NCBI GenBank assembly: GCA_902825875.1 | Contig: CADECP010000015.1 | Span: 69,333-133,332 of the forward strand | Direction of reading: 5' to 3' | DNA length: 64,000 nucleotides | From: an uncultured Acidobacteriota bacterium | Lineage (GTDB): Bacteria > Acidobacteriota > Blastocatellia > RBC074 | Shown here: positions 16,843 through 25,777 of the stretch, one piece after another | How positions within the stretch are numbered: the stretch's first letter is position 1 | Layout: the number at the start of each line of letters is the position of its first letter | Translations under genes and position numbers: made by a program | Notes under the pieces: model-generated | What the model saw: the letters and a program-made list of their open reading frames with translations, nothing else | Told to the model about the DNA's origin: nothing | The model's database searches: none

Positions 16843-19083
16843 ATGGCTACTCCTTTGACTCGCGTCGAAATCGTTCAAACCCGATTCAACGATTATCTGG
16901 CAACCGCTCAACCTGCTGCTCAAAAACTTTCGCCAACTGAAAAGCTTCGTCCTGAAAGCTCGCTGACCGTCGCTCAAGCGCTGGAACTGTTTGAAGATCA
17001 AATCACCAGCCGATTGTTGGATGTCGCTTCGCGCGAACTGAAAAAACGCAACGAAGGGTTTTATACCATCGGCAGCGCAGGCCACGAAAACAACGCCGTT
17101 GTCGGAGCGTTGCTGCGATTGGATGATCCATGCTTTTTGCATTACCGATCCGGCGGATTGATGGCGGCGCGTTCGCGCAAAGCAGGCGTGGATATGATCT
17201 TTGACACCTTGTTGTCGTTTTGCGCGTCCAAAGACGATCCGATTTCCGAAGGCCGCCACAAAGTCTGGGGCAGCCGCACGATGTGGGTTCCTCCGCAAAC
17301 CAGCACCATCGCTTCGCATTTGCCGAAAGCTGCGGGCTTAGCGTTTTCGCTGCGAACCGCGCGACGCACCAGCAAGGCCGAAGAGTTAAGCGATGATTCG
17401 ATTGTGTTGGCTTCGTTCGGAGACGCTTCGGCCAATCACGCGACGGCGCTGGCCGGAATCAACTCTGCGCGGTATGCCATTCGCAGAGGCGGTGCGGCTC
17501 CGGTGATTTTCCTTTGCGAAGACAACGGCATTGGCATTTCCGTTTCGACGCCGAACAACTGGATTCACGATTCGTTCTGCAATCAGCCGCACCTGCATTA
17601 CTTCGAAGCCAAAGGCGAATTGGATGAAGTCTTCGACACGGTCAGTCAAGCCATTACAACTTGTCGGCAGTTGCGCCAGCCTGTGTTTTTGCATCTGCAC
17701 ACGACTCGGTTGTGGGGACACGCCGGAACCGATGTTGAAACGACGTATCGCACGTTGGCCGAAATCGAAGCCGAAGAAGCCAAAGACCCGCTGCTGACAA
17801 ACGCTCGGCGTTTGATCGAAACCGGCGCGGCCACGCCAGCCGAGTTGCAAGCCATCGTCGCCGACGTGCAATCACGCATAAACGAAGCGATGGAAGAAGC
17901 GATCAGCCGCCCGAAATTGACGACCGCCGCCGAAATCATCGCGCCGCTTGCGCCTTATGACGAAGCCGCAATTCGCGCGACGGCTTCAATCCAAGCTGCC
18001 GCTGAGGCGCGCGCCAAACTGTTCGATAATGCTTTGCCCGAACAAACCACGACACCGACCAAACGAACGATGGGCGCGCACATCAATTCGGCGCTGGCGG
18101 ATGAAATGCTGCGCTTTCCCGAAATCCAGGCTTTTGGTGAAGACGTAGGCAAAAAAGGCGGCGTGTATTACGTCACCGCCGGGCTGCAAAAGAAATTTGG
18201 CATCGGACGCTGTTTCGACACCTTGCTGGACGAAACGACGATTCTGGGCACGGCTCAAGGCGCAGCGATGATTGGGATGATGCCGATTCCTGAAATTCAG
18301 TATCTGGCTTATCTGCACAACGCGTTGGATCAAATTCGCGGTGAAGCCTGTTCGCTACAATTCTTTTCGTCGGGAAAGTTTGCCAACCCTATGGTTGTGC
18401 GCGTGCAAGGCTTGGCATATCAAAAAGGCTTCGGCGGCCATTTCCACAACGACAATTCGATTGGCGCGTTGCGAGACATTCCCGGCTTGTTGCTGGCCAC
18501 GCCTTCGCGCGGAGACGACGCCGCCCGAATGCTGCGCGGCTTGGTGGCTACGGCGAAAAGCTGTCGCCGCGTCGGAGTCTTTCTGGAACCCATTGCGCTT
18601 TATCACGAAAAAGATTTGTACGCTGACGGCGACGGTTTGTGGCTGAGCGATTACCCCGCGCCAAATGGTGAAGCTTCGATGCTGTTGCCCGGCGAAGTTG
18701 GTGTCTACAACTCCGAAGCCAGCGACGCACTGATTGTCAGTTATGCCAACGGATTGCGGCTGAGTTTGCGCGCGGCGAAACGGCTGAAAGACGAACACGG
18801 CATCAACGCCCGCGTGCTGGATTTGCGCTGGCTGAATCCGCTGCCGATGGAAGCAGTGAAAAAGCACGCCGACGAATGCGGCAAAGTCATCGTCGCCGAC
18901 GAATGTCGAGCCACTGGCGGAGGCATCGCCGACGCGGTGATTGCTTCGCTGACCGAAGACGGTTTCGAAGGCCGCATGAATTCCGTTCGCGCCGTGGATT
19001 CGTATGTGCCGCTGGCCGCCGCAGCGAATCTGGTCTTGATGTCCGAACAGCAGATTTTCGAAGCGGTCAAAGGAATTGTTTAA
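16843..19083 (+). CDS. Fused 2-oxoacid (branched-chain type) dehydrogenase E1 alpha-beta
   Basis: This 746-residue protein joins the E1 alpha half (about 1-370) and the E1 beta half (about 400-746) of a thiamine-diphosphate 2-oxoacid dehydrogenase. The alpha half has the ThDP motif starting FGDASANHATA and ending CEDNGIGIS. The beta half has GEDVGKKGG, LLDETTILGTAQGAA and the C-terminal transketolase domain RVLDLRWLNPLP. Such fusions carry out decarboxylation and acyl transfer to lipoyl-E2, here probably for branched-chain 2-oxoacids. No E2 or E3 gene is nearby. I chose ATG at 16843; an upstream in-frame start at 16777 lies in repeat-like spacer DNA. Confidence 0.9.
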   Translation: MATPLTRVEIVQTRFNDYLATAQPAAQKLSPTEKLRPESSLTVAQALELFEDQITSRLLDVASRELKKRNEGFYTIGSAGHENNAVVGALLRLDDPCFLHYRSGGLMAARSRKAGVDMIFDTLLSFCASKDDPISEGRHKVWGSRTMWVPPQTSTIASHLPKAAGLAFSLRTARRTSKAEELSDDSIVLASFGDASANHATALAGINSARYAIRRGGAAPVIFLCEDNGIGISVSTPNNWIHDSFCNQPHLHYFEAKGELDEVFDTVSQAITTCRQLRQPVFLHLHTTRLWGHAGTDVETTYRTLAEIEAEEAKDPLLTNARRLIETGAATPAELQAIVADVQSRINEAMEEAISRPKLTTAAEIIAPLAPYDEAAIRATASIQAAAEARAKLFDNALPEQTTTPTKRTMGAHINSALADEMLRFPEIQAFGEDVGKKGGVYYVTAGLQKKFGIGRCFDTLLDETTILGTAQGAAMIGMMPIPEIQYLAYLHNALDQIRGEACSLQFFSSGKFANPMVVRVQGLAYQKGFGGHFHNDNSIGALRDIPGLLLATPSRGDDAARMLRGLVATAKSCRRVGVFLEPIALYHEKDLYADGDGLWLSDYPAPNGEASMLLPGEVGVYNSEASDALIVSYANGLRLSLRAAKRLKDEHGINARVLDLRWLNPLPMEAVKKHADECGKVIVADECRATGGGIADAVIASLTEDGFEGRMNSVRAVDSYVPLAAAANLVLMSEQQIFEAVKGIV

Positions 19084-19129
19084 GCCTGGGAACGCACGCG
19101 CCCTCGCGTGCCAGCTTGGCGAGACACGC

Positions 19130-19518
19130 CTTTCTTTTCAACCAAATTTTCGCAGAAGACTGGCAACGGCACTGCGATCCGCGATTACATTCATGTAACC
19201 GATTTAGGCCAAGCACACATTCTGGCGTTGAAGCATCTGCGCTCCGGCCAATTATCCGAGTGCGTCAACCTCGGCAACGGTCAGGGCTATTCAGTCATGG
19301 AAGTCATCGAAGCCGCTCGGCAAGTGACCGGCTTGCCGAGCGAAGTGAAAGTCGAACCCGCCCGCGCTGGCGCCCCTTCGCGGCTGATAGCGAATGCCGA
19401 AAAAGCGCATGCAGTTTTGGGCTGGCAACCCAAATTCCCCGAACTTGCCACAATCATCCGCACCGCCTGGGACTGGCATTGGGCTTACTCAAAAGGTTAT
19501 ACCTGCTGCACATATTGA
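19130..19518 (+). pseudogene. 3' remnant of galE (UDP-glucose 4-epimerase)
   Basis: The frame encodes the GalE C-terminal third: [54 protein letters not shown] and AWDWH. Just upstream the expected IFGED-type segment appears as IFAEDW in a different frame, so there is a frameshift near 19160. The NAD-binding N-terminal half is absent and the remnant directly abuts the E1 gene. It is not functional. Confidence 0.8.
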
Positions 19519-19534
19519 GGAAGTGAGGCATTGC

Positions 19535-19980
19535 TTAATCCGCCTCTTCATCCTCTTCCTGATTCTTAAAGAGTGCTGCAAGGTCATTAATACTGGCAGC
19601 AACAGCCGCAGAGTCAGCAAGCAATTTTTCCAAGATTATGAGTTTTGCTTGCATGATCGCTTCGGCCTCACTGGCATCCTCTTGCCTATCGAAGCCCATC
19701 TTTTAGCTGATTTGAATCTTTTATCAAATTCTTTTTCATCAAAACCAGCCTTGACCCAGTCATCACGGGCATATTCTCTCATAGCGTCAAGAAAAATCTC
19801 CTCATCACCACGACGTTTAACGAATTCAGGTATAACTTCTTACCTGATGCTTTTGTAAAACGCATCTCGATCAGACAAATAATCAGGGTACTTTATCCCA
19901 AGTCTTTTCCATTCCTGGCGTGCAGTTGCCAGATATTGAAAAGCATATTGTTTTTGTAAGTCGTTAGACTCTTTTGCCAT
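19535..19980 (-). pseudogene. Decayed small gene of unknown function, AT-rich
   Basis: From ATG at 19980 the minus strand reads MAKESNDLQKQYAFQYLATA and so on up to a TAA at 19840-19842. The same frame resumes with VIPEFVKRRGDEEIFLDAMR, then shifts near 19690 to a frame ending in NDLAALFKNQEEDEEAD before a TAA at 19535-19537. Coherent, charged protein-like sequence in successive frames suggests one gene of about 148 codons broken by a stop and a frameshift. Its base composition is visibly more AT-rich than its neighbours, which suggests foreign origin. I do not recognise the family. Confidence 0.6.
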
Positions 19981-20013
19981 AACCGCCTTCTTCGAAACCC
20001 GTTGCAACAGCTT

Positions 20014-21882
20014 TCAATTCATCGCCTTGGTCTTCTCTTCATACCGCAGAATCATTCCGCGATCACCGACCGCCCAGCCTTTGTACGGCGATAAGAAGAA
20101 GATGCTGCGGATGCGGCTGCCTTTGGCGGTGAAGTCGTTTTGCCAGGATTGGCCTCCGTTGTCGGTGCGCATCAGGGAAGTGTCGTAGACGACGGCTTCG
20201 GCGCTGCCTTCGCGCGGAGCGAATGCGGCCATCCAGCCGTTGGTTGGGTCTAGGAATTGGGTGCTGTGCGTGGCTCGGCTGGGAGTGCGGTGTTGTTCCC
20301 AAGTTTTGCCTCCGTCACGGGTATGCAGAGCGAAGAAGAATCGGTTTTCACCATCGCGCATTTCGCCTGTAACCGATCCGGTGTTTTCGTCCGTGAACCG
20401 AACCGAATGCAGCAAACCCGGCGTGAAGCGGCCTGAAACGTGTTGCGTTTGCATGGTCAGCGGCAATCGTTTCCAGGTGTTGCCTCCGTCGGCAGTGACG
20501 AACAAACCGCCGATGTTACTCTGCGCGCGTCCGTAAAAGTTGCCGATCAGCCAGCCGTGATTCGCATCAAGGAAGTACACGTCCCGAAAGCCAAAATTGT
20601 AATTGGACGATTCGACCGGCAAACCGATGACGCTCTGGATTTCTTCAACGGGTTTCCAGTCGTTGCCGCCGTTGGTCGTTCGCAAAACAGTGGCGTTGCG
20701 GCCAACGGCCCAGCCGTTTTGCAGGTCAGAAAAATGCACGCTCAACAGATTAGGAATTTTCTGAATCATCCAGGTGCGACCGCCGTTGATCGTGCTAAGC
20801 AAGACAGTTTCTCCGTCGTCGTCTTTACTTGTGGAATCGCCGATCATCCAGCCGTGATTCCAATCCAGAAAATTCACGAAGTTGATATTGGCGGAAACTC
20901 CGCTGAGCAGCGGTTTCCAGGTGCGTCCGCTGTCGGTGGTGCGATAAACGGCTCCGGCGTCGCCCGCCGCCCAGCCGGTCATTGAGTCCACAAAGTGAAC
21001 CGCACGAAGATTTTTGTCGGTCTCAACCGTGCGACGAACCATTCGCCAGTTTGTTTTGGAAAGACTGGCTTCAGTCATCACTTCGGCCAACAGTGGAGCA
21101 GCGATTTTCGGTTCTGCAGACGAACCGGTGTCGGCAATGGCAGGCTGCGGAATGGGCTGTTCAGGTTTCGGCTCGACAGGTTTTTCTTCCGTTTTTATTT
21201 CTGACTTTGTTTCAGGCCGGGCTTCAGGCTTTGATTCAGGCGCGGTTTCCGGCTTGGTTTCAACTTTGACATCTTCTTTTTCGACTTCTTCTTTTGCCGC
21301 TTCTTTGGTGTTGGCCGGATCAAGTTTCACCGGAGCGGTAGCTGGTTCAGATTTAGTTTCGACCGGCCTGGCTTCTTCAATCGGTTGGGCGGCCAGTTTG
21401 GTTTCTTCGGGAATGGCCGTTTCGGTTTTGTTGGTTTCGGGCGCGGCGAGTTGTGTTGTTTGCGGTTCGGCGGCGGGCGCAGCTTTAGGTTTTTTGGCTT
21501 CGCGGCGCGCGATCAGCGAAGTCAGTGGCGGTTCGTAAGACATCACGGCGAATTCGCTGATCGAACCGGCATTGACCAATTTGTTCGCGGCGGCTTGCGC
21601 GACAGGCATAGTGGGAAATTTGCCTATGCGAACACGGAAGCGTGTGCCTTTGCCTGGAACTTCGGATTTGACCAGGTAAGCTTCAATACCCTTGGATTTC
21701 AGATCGGCAGCGATGGCTTGGGCTTCAGGCTCGTTTTCGACAGAAGCGATCTGAATGGAAAAGCTGCGGCTTTGCGCCTGAATGTTGGAAACGAATAGAA
21801 GGTTGGTCGAAAACGTAGCGGTGGTGAACAAGAGGGATGCCACCGAAAATGCGCTCAGGAAAGGAAGTCTCAAGAGTTTCAT
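20014..21882 (-). CDS. Secreted SPOR-domain protein with YCF48/BNR-like propeller
   Basis: After an N-terminal signal or anchor segment (MKLLRLPFLSAF, then a hydrophobic stretch), residues about 40-115 form a SPOR domain (SFSIQIASVENEPEAQAIAA; RVRIGKF), which in other proteins binds denuded septal peptidoglycan. A Glu/Pro/Lys-rich linker (about 130-265) leads to BNR/Asp-box repeats (about 275-620) such as TTDSGRTWKPL, TINGGRTWM and TTNGGNDWKP, as in the photosystem II assembly factor YCF48 and sialidase-like propellers. I chose ATG at 21882, which places the hydrophobic segment at the N-terminus; an upstream frame to 21954 adds a polar extension. Confidence 0.82.
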   Translation of the reverse strand: MKLLRLPFLSAFSVASLLFTTATFSTNLLFVSNIQAQSRSFSIQIASVENEPEAQAIAADLKSKGIEAYLVKSEVPGKGTRFRVRIGKFPTMPVAQAAANKLVNAGSISEFAVMSYEPPLTSLIARREAKKPKAAPAAEPQTTQLAAPETNKTETAIPEETKLAAQPIEEARPVETKSEPATAPVKLDPANTKEAAKEEVEKEDVKVETKPETAPESKPEARPETKSEIKTEEKPVEPKPEQPIPQPAIADTGSSAEPKIAAPLLAEVMTEASLSKTNWRMVRRTVETDKNLRAVHFVDSMTGWAAGDAGAVYRTTDSGRTWKPLLSGVSANINFVNFLDWNHGWMIGDSTSKDDDGETVLLSTINGGRTWMIQKIPNLLSVHFSDLQNGWAVGRNATVLRTTNGGNDWKPVEEIQSVIGLPVESSNYNFGFRDVYFLDANHGWLIGNFYGRAQSNIGGLFVTADGGNTWKRLPLTMQTQHVSGRFTPGLLHSVRFTDENTGSVTGEMRDGENRFFFALHTRDGGKTWEQHRTPSRATHSTQFLDPTNGWMAAFAPREGSAEAVVYDTSLMRTDNGGQSWQNDFTAKGSRIRSIFFLSPYKGWAVGDRGMILRYEEKTKAMN

Positions 21883-22120
21883 AACGATCCGGATTGATTT
21901 GGAAAGCGGGGCGCTGTTGGTGTGCGGGGTTAATGACGAGTGCGGGTGCATCATAGCACCGCACTAATAATTTGTCCCGCTTTTTGTCGAAATCTTTGCT
22001 GGCCAACTACGCCAGCCGCCGGTACAATGCCGACGACTCGGAACTCCTCCGAGAGATTCAAGCTTAGAGCGGTTATCACTGAAATCATCTTTGTATTTTC
22101 TTTTTGACTTTGAGGACTTG

Positions 22121-22630
22121 ATGAATCGAACTCATTTGCGCTCATCAATTGCTTGCGGTGTGAGTGGTTTGCTTGTGACTGCTGTCTTGTTGGCCGGATG
22201 TGGCTCGCCGACATCGCCCGCTTCGCAATCGTCACACTCTGCCCATCAATCCGGCTCCCAGGTGGCAAATTCGGCAGTGGCAAACCCTACTCCGAGAATT
22301 CCTGCTTTCTTCGACAGTCTGGATCGCGCGAAACCGCTGCCAACTGTGCTCGACCCTCAACAATTTTCCGACCCCGTAATTGCAAAAGCTTACAGCTACG
22401 CTCAACAGAACCCTGAAATTTTCGCGCAACAGCCTTGTTACTGTTACTGTGATGCCGGTGAGGGGCATAAAAGTCTGCTGGATTGTTATGCGACGACTCA
22501 CAGCGTTGGCTGACAGCTTTGTCTCAAGGAGGGTCTCCTTGTTCACAAGCTGATAGGCGAAGGCAAGAACGCGACTCAGATTCGTGACCTGATTGTCGGC
22601 GGCGAATGGAAAGATGTGAAGCTGCAATAA
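22121..22630 (+). CDS. PCYCGC-type lipoprotein, probable selenoprotein (Sec at TGA 22511-22513)
   Basis: A signal peptide with lipobox LLAGC (Cys27) precedes a domain with CYCYC (Cys106, 108, 110), a His116 after it, LLDCY (Cys122) and His127, then SVG-TGA-QLC. The frame stays open for 38 codons after the TGA (QLCLKEGLLVHKLIGEGKNA and on) to TAA at 22628. PCYCGC-family proteins keep two cysteines at the TGA and QLC positions, so the product likely carries a UxxC redox pair (Sec131, Cys134). A SECIS-like stem-loop follows the TGA. It is probably an envelope metal-binding or thiol-redox protein. I chose ATG at 22121, with GAGGA six bases upstream. Confidence 0.85.
22525..22541 (+). promoter_or_regulatory. 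Candidate bacterial SECIS element
   Basis: The 17-base sequence CAAGGAGGGUCUCCUUG forms a perfect 6-bp stem with a GGGUC loop and starts 11 bases after the TGA at 22511-22513. The E. coli fdhF SECIS minihelix (GGUUGCAGGUCUGCACC) has the same length, the same 11-base spacing and the same GGUCU core. This supports SelB-directed selenocysteine insertion. Confidence 0.8.
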
Positions 22631-22674
22631 GCTTGTCACAGTTGTTTTTTTAGCCCCGATTACCAATCTAAAAA

Positions 22675-22963
22675 CTGATGTTACGAGCTAAAGAAATGGT
22701 CATTAGACTTGACCCGGTTTTCGTCCCGGTAGGGACGGTTTGATATTAGCCCGGCAGTTCACTGCCGGGCTAAGCAGCGAATGAACCGGCGTCCTGTAGG
22801 GACGCTGGAATTTTCGCCAGAACAGGATTCAAGCGTCCCTACAGGACGCGGCGGAGAAATACTCCGCTCCCCGGCGTTGAAACGCCGCGCTAATTTCAAC
22901 CGTCCCTACCGGGACGAAGAGACGGTCAAACGCTTTGTCTGATCTGTCGTCGCGTAACATCAG
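22675..22963. mobile_element. 289-bp MITE-like palindromic element, copy 2 (inverted)
   Basis: This element has the same length and the same CTGATGTTACG/CGTAACATCAG termini as the element at 7599-7887, and its interior matches that copy in reverse complement. No clear target duplication flanks this copy. It sits between the selenoprotein gene and the gene at 22985 and can fold into several hairpins. Confidence 0.83.
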
Positions 22964-22984
22964 TCCATAATCAAAGTTGAAGCC

Positions 22985-23725
22985 ATGCGTATTGTTTTTT
23001 TCGTGGGATTGCTTCTGCTTGTCTGCCAAGGGGCATCGGCTCAGACCATCTCGGTCAGCAATTTTCTTCATCCTGACGCTCCGATTTCGCGGGAATCGTT
23101 TGCGGCGATTGATGGCCTGAACTTCACCGACGTTCAGTTGGTGGAGCCATTTTCGCCACCGACTTCGCTGGGCGGAGTAACAGTCACTGTGGACGGAGTT
23201 GCCCAGAGAATCCGCTCGGTTTCGCCGACGCGGGTTGTGATTATCGTGGATGCGCCAGGAGCTTCGCAGCGGTCATTGGAGTTGAAGACGAAGACCAACG
23301 TCATTCATCGTACGGCGTTGAAGTTGGCGACTTATTGGCCGAGTCTTTTCGTACAAAGCACAGGTGAGGACAGTGAAGCGTTTTATCCTTCGGGGTTGTG
23401 GACGACAGACGGCATCACGTTGCGTCCCTTAACCAGTTCGGCAATTCCGGTTGGACCGGCCAATCGCCCGACGCTGGTCGTGATTCAAGGTTCGGGCTGG
23501 AGACTGAATTCCACCTTTGTGCAAGTCCGATTGAATGGAGCGCCGTGTGTTGTTATTGCGGCACGGCCTTCGTCGTTGTTTGCCGGGCAGGATGAATTGG
23601 TGTTTCAGGTTCCACATTATCTGGCTGGCCGCGGCGTGATGGATTTGACAGTCTCAGTCGCTGGGCGCGATTCCAATTTCTCCAGAATCAATTTGGGAGA
23701 TGCCGCAAGTTTTTCAGCCCGCTGA
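22985..23725 (+). CDS. Secreted TIGR03437-like protein
   Basis: This 246-residue protein has a signal peptide (MRIVFFVGLLLLVCQGASA). It shows the pattern of the 'uncharacterized C-terminal Solibacter' family: an early N-terminal strand region with GGVTVTVDGVAQRI, a middle segment on 'TTDG', and an end with LVFQVPHYLAGRGVMDLTVS. This family is abundant in Acidobacteriota and has no known biochemical role. It starts 22 bases after the mobile element, which may have displaced its native promoter. Confidence 0.7.
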   Translation: MRIVFFVGLLLLVCQGASAQTISVSNFLHPDAPISRESFAAIDGLNFTDVQLVEPFSPPTSLGGVTVTVDGVAQRIRSVSPTRVVIIVDAPGASQRSLELKTKTNVIHRTALKLATYWPSLFVQSTGEDSEAFYPSGLWTTDGITLRPLTSSAIPVGPANRPTLVVIQGSGWRLNSTFVQVRLNGAPCVVIAARPSSLFAGQDELVFQVPHYLAGRGVMDLTVSVAGRDSNFSRINLGDAASFSAR

Positions 23726-23848
23726 TTTCAAAGAAGAAATTGCTGAATTTGCCGATTGTCTCGCCTGCACGTATAATTCGCGCCAGCCGAAATTAAACCG
23801 TAGGTAAAGATTCAATGCTTTGCCTGAAAATCTACCAACTGGAAAAGA

Positions 23849-24250
23849 ATGACCAAGGACTCACTCGGAATCGTTAAGCGCCCTCAAGTGGGCGGAGACA
23901 TCGAAACCCGTTGCGGAAAATGCAAAGAAAACCGTGCTCACGTCATCGTTGCCTTAAAAGATGATGGTGATGTTGCGCGCGTGCAATGTGGATTTTGCGG
24001 AAGCAACCACATATACCGGCCGGGCAAAACCACAACCAGAACATCTTCAACCCGCACGACCAGCCGAAGCAAGAAAGAATCGTCTGAACCGAGCGGCCCG
24101 CCGCGCCCTTACTCCATGCAGGATCGTTTTGCCGCCGGGGATCAAATCGAGCACCCGAAATTCGGCAAAGGAACCGTTGTCGAAGTTCGCTCCGGCAAGA
24201 TTGATGTGAAGTTCGGCAGGGAACTGAAGACATTGATTCACGCCGCTTAA
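23849..24250 (+). CDS. Zinc-ribbon protein with C-terminal CarD/tudor-like domain
   Basis: This 133-residue protein has an N-terminal zinc ribbon (CGKCKENR, then CGFCGSN; about 22-51), a basic Ser/Thr/Arg-rich linker, and a C-terminal domain with GDQIEHPKFGKGTVVEVRSG. That domain resembles the small tudor-like fold found at the C-terminus of UvrD/PcrA helicases and in CarD. The family binds nucleic acid or RNA polymerase in other proteins. The role here is unknown. It stands alone between two transcription units. Confidence 0.7.
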   Translation: MTKDSLGIVKRPQVGGDIETRCGKCKENRAHVIVALKDDGDVARVQCGFCGSNHIYRPGKTTTRTSSTRTTSRSKKESSEPSGPPRPYSMQDRFAAGDQIEHPKFGKGTVVEVRSGKIDVKFGRELKTLIHAA

Positions 24251-24275
24251 CAACGGCGTGAATCTGTTACGGCTT

Positions 24276-24875
24276 TTAACTCTTCAGCCATTCGGCCAGG
24301 AATTGGCGAGCCTGAAGAAAGGCTTTGCCGCGATGACTGCGCGGGGCTTTCTCTTCGCGCGATAATTCCGCGAAGGTCAGCCCAAGCTCCGCATCCACAA
24401 AGACCGGGTCGTATCCGAAACCGTTTTCACCGCGCGGTTCGTAGGCGATTGAGCCTTCACAACTGCTTTCAAAAGTCTTGTTTATTCCGTTGCCGACCAG
24501 CGCGATGCAGCACACAAAACGTGCTGTGCGTTTGGGGACTGGCACATCCTTTAACTCGCTGAGCAGCAATTGAACCTGTTCGGTGCTCGACAAATGTTCG
24601 CCGCCATACCGTGCGGAATACACGCCCGGCCTTCCGTCCAACGCATCTACTTCCAAACCGGAATCATCAGCCAGCGCCGTCAAACCTGTCAGCCGATGGT
24701 AATGCTCCGCTTTGAGCAAGGCATTTTCTGCAAAAGTTTGTCCGGTTTCTTCAATGGCAGGTGGATTTTCCGGCAAGTCGGCAAATCCGATTACCTGGCA
24801 ATCAAGGTCTTTCAGCATTGCGGCCAGCTCAGAGACTTTGCCGGGGTTTGAGGTCGCAATCAGTAAAGTCGTCAT
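24276..24875 (-). CDS. rdgB: XTP/dITP diphosphatase (RdgB/HAM1)
   Basis: This 199-residue protein has the full RdgB/HAM1 pattern: TSNPGKVSEL (substrate loop), FAENALLKAEHY, LADDSGLEVDALDGRPGVYSAR and GENGFGYDPVF. It hydrolyses non-canonical purine nucleoside triphosphates (XTP, dITP) to monophosphates in the cytoplasm, keeping the nucleotide pool clean. The gene is the last of a minus-strand run after the FHA and PP2C genes, 21 bases downstream of the latter. Length and motifs are normal. Confidence 0.95.
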   Translation of the reverse strand: MTTLLIATSNPGKVSELAAMLKDLDCQVIGFADLPENPPAIEETGQTFAENALLKAEHYHRLTGLTALADDSGLEVDALDGRPGVYSARYGGEHLSSTEQVQLLLSELKDVPVPKRTARFVCCIALVGNGINKTFESSCEGSIAYEPRGENGFGYDPVFVDAELGLTFAELSREEKAPRSHRGKAFLQARQFLAEWLKS

Positions 24876-24896
24876 ACAGGGAATAAAAAACAGGGA

Positions 24897-25661
24897 TCAA
24901 AAGGTAAGAGTGATGTCTGTGCCGACACGGGCAATGGCGACAGTGATGTTGTCGTTGCCGCCGCGCTCAATGGCCAGGGCGATCAGGGCTTCGCAGGCGT
25001 GAGCGACAGGCGCACATTGAGCCAGCCGGAAAATTTCTTCGTCGCGCACCAGATTGGTCAAACCGTCAGTGCTGACGATGAAAGTGTCGCCTTCGGTCAA
25101 CAAAATCGGTTGAGTCAATACGTCAGGCAGAATTTGCGACCTCAGTCCCAGAGCGCGATCCAGCCAATTGCGGTCTGGGTGATTTGCCGCTTCTTCTTCA
25201 GTAATTAAACCGTCGTCGAGCATGCGTTGTGCGCGGGAATGGTCGCGTGTCAGTTGGCGAATGCGATTGTCACGAAGCAGGTAAATGCGGCTGTCGCCAA
25301 CGTGTGCGACGTAGGCGGCCTCATCGTCGAGTGCCAACACGGCGCAGGTCGAACCCATTCCTTTGCAATGGCGGTCGCGTTCGGAGCGGTTGAAAATCAG
25401 CCGATTGGCTTCGGCGACGGCCAGCGCCAGACGGTCATTGATTGAAAAACCGGAACTGGTTGTGCTGAAAAAGCTTTGGCGGATGGTTTGAACTGCCAAT
25501 TGACTGGCAACCTGACCGCAAGCGACTCCGCCCAGCCCATCTGCAACGACAATCAGATTACAGCCGTTGGTTTCGTCGCTGACGCAAGTGATCGAATCTT
25601 CGTTGTCTTTTCGCTCAAGCCCGATGTCTGTGCGATGAGCGATGTTGATCTGGCGACGCAT
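24897..25661 (-). CDS. PP2C-family Ser/Thr protein phosphatase
   Basis: This PPM/PP2C phosphatase has the ordered metal-binding motifs RTDIGLERKDNEDS, VVADGLGGVACGQ, VGDSRIYLLRD, TRDHS, STDGLTNLV and GGNDNITV. It is cytoplasmic and has no membrane segment, like Stp/PrpC enzymes that reverse Hanks-type kinase phosphorylation. The FHA gene immediately upstream is a natural partner in phospho-Thr signalling; no kinase gene is in the window. I chose ATG at 25661, which starts right at the conserved domain. Confidence 0.92.
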   Translation of the reverse strand: MRRQINIAHRTDIGLERKDNEDSITCVSDETNGCNLIVVADGLGGVACGQVASQLAVQTIRQSFFSTTSSGFSINDRLALAVAEANRLIFNRSERDRHCKGMGSTCAVLALDDEAAYVAHVGDSRIYLLRDNRIRQLTRDHSRAQRMLDDGLITEEEAANHPDRNWLDRALGLRSQILPDVLTQPILLTEGDTFIVSTDGLTNLVRDEEIFRLAQCAPVAHACEALIALAIERGGNDNITVAIARVGTDITLTF

Positions 25662-25663
25662 AG

Positions 25664-25777
25664 GAAAATCAAAAGGCAAATGGCAAAAGGCAACAATCAA
25701 AAATCCAAACGTTGTTTCTGGTTTTCAGTCATCGGTTGTGAGCTTTCGACGATTGCCTTTTGCCTTTTGATTTTTAA
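25664..25777. repeat. Inverted repeat (AAAAGGCAAA family) between FHA and PP2C genes
   Basis: The left arm AAAATCAAAAGGCAAA and following GGCAAAAGGCAA words (25664-25692) pair with GATTGCCTTTTGCC and TTTTGATTTTT (25751-25775). A closely related inverted repeat occurs at 62100-62200, so this is a dispersed spacer element. It could fold in the mRNA between the two genes. Confidence 0.65.
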
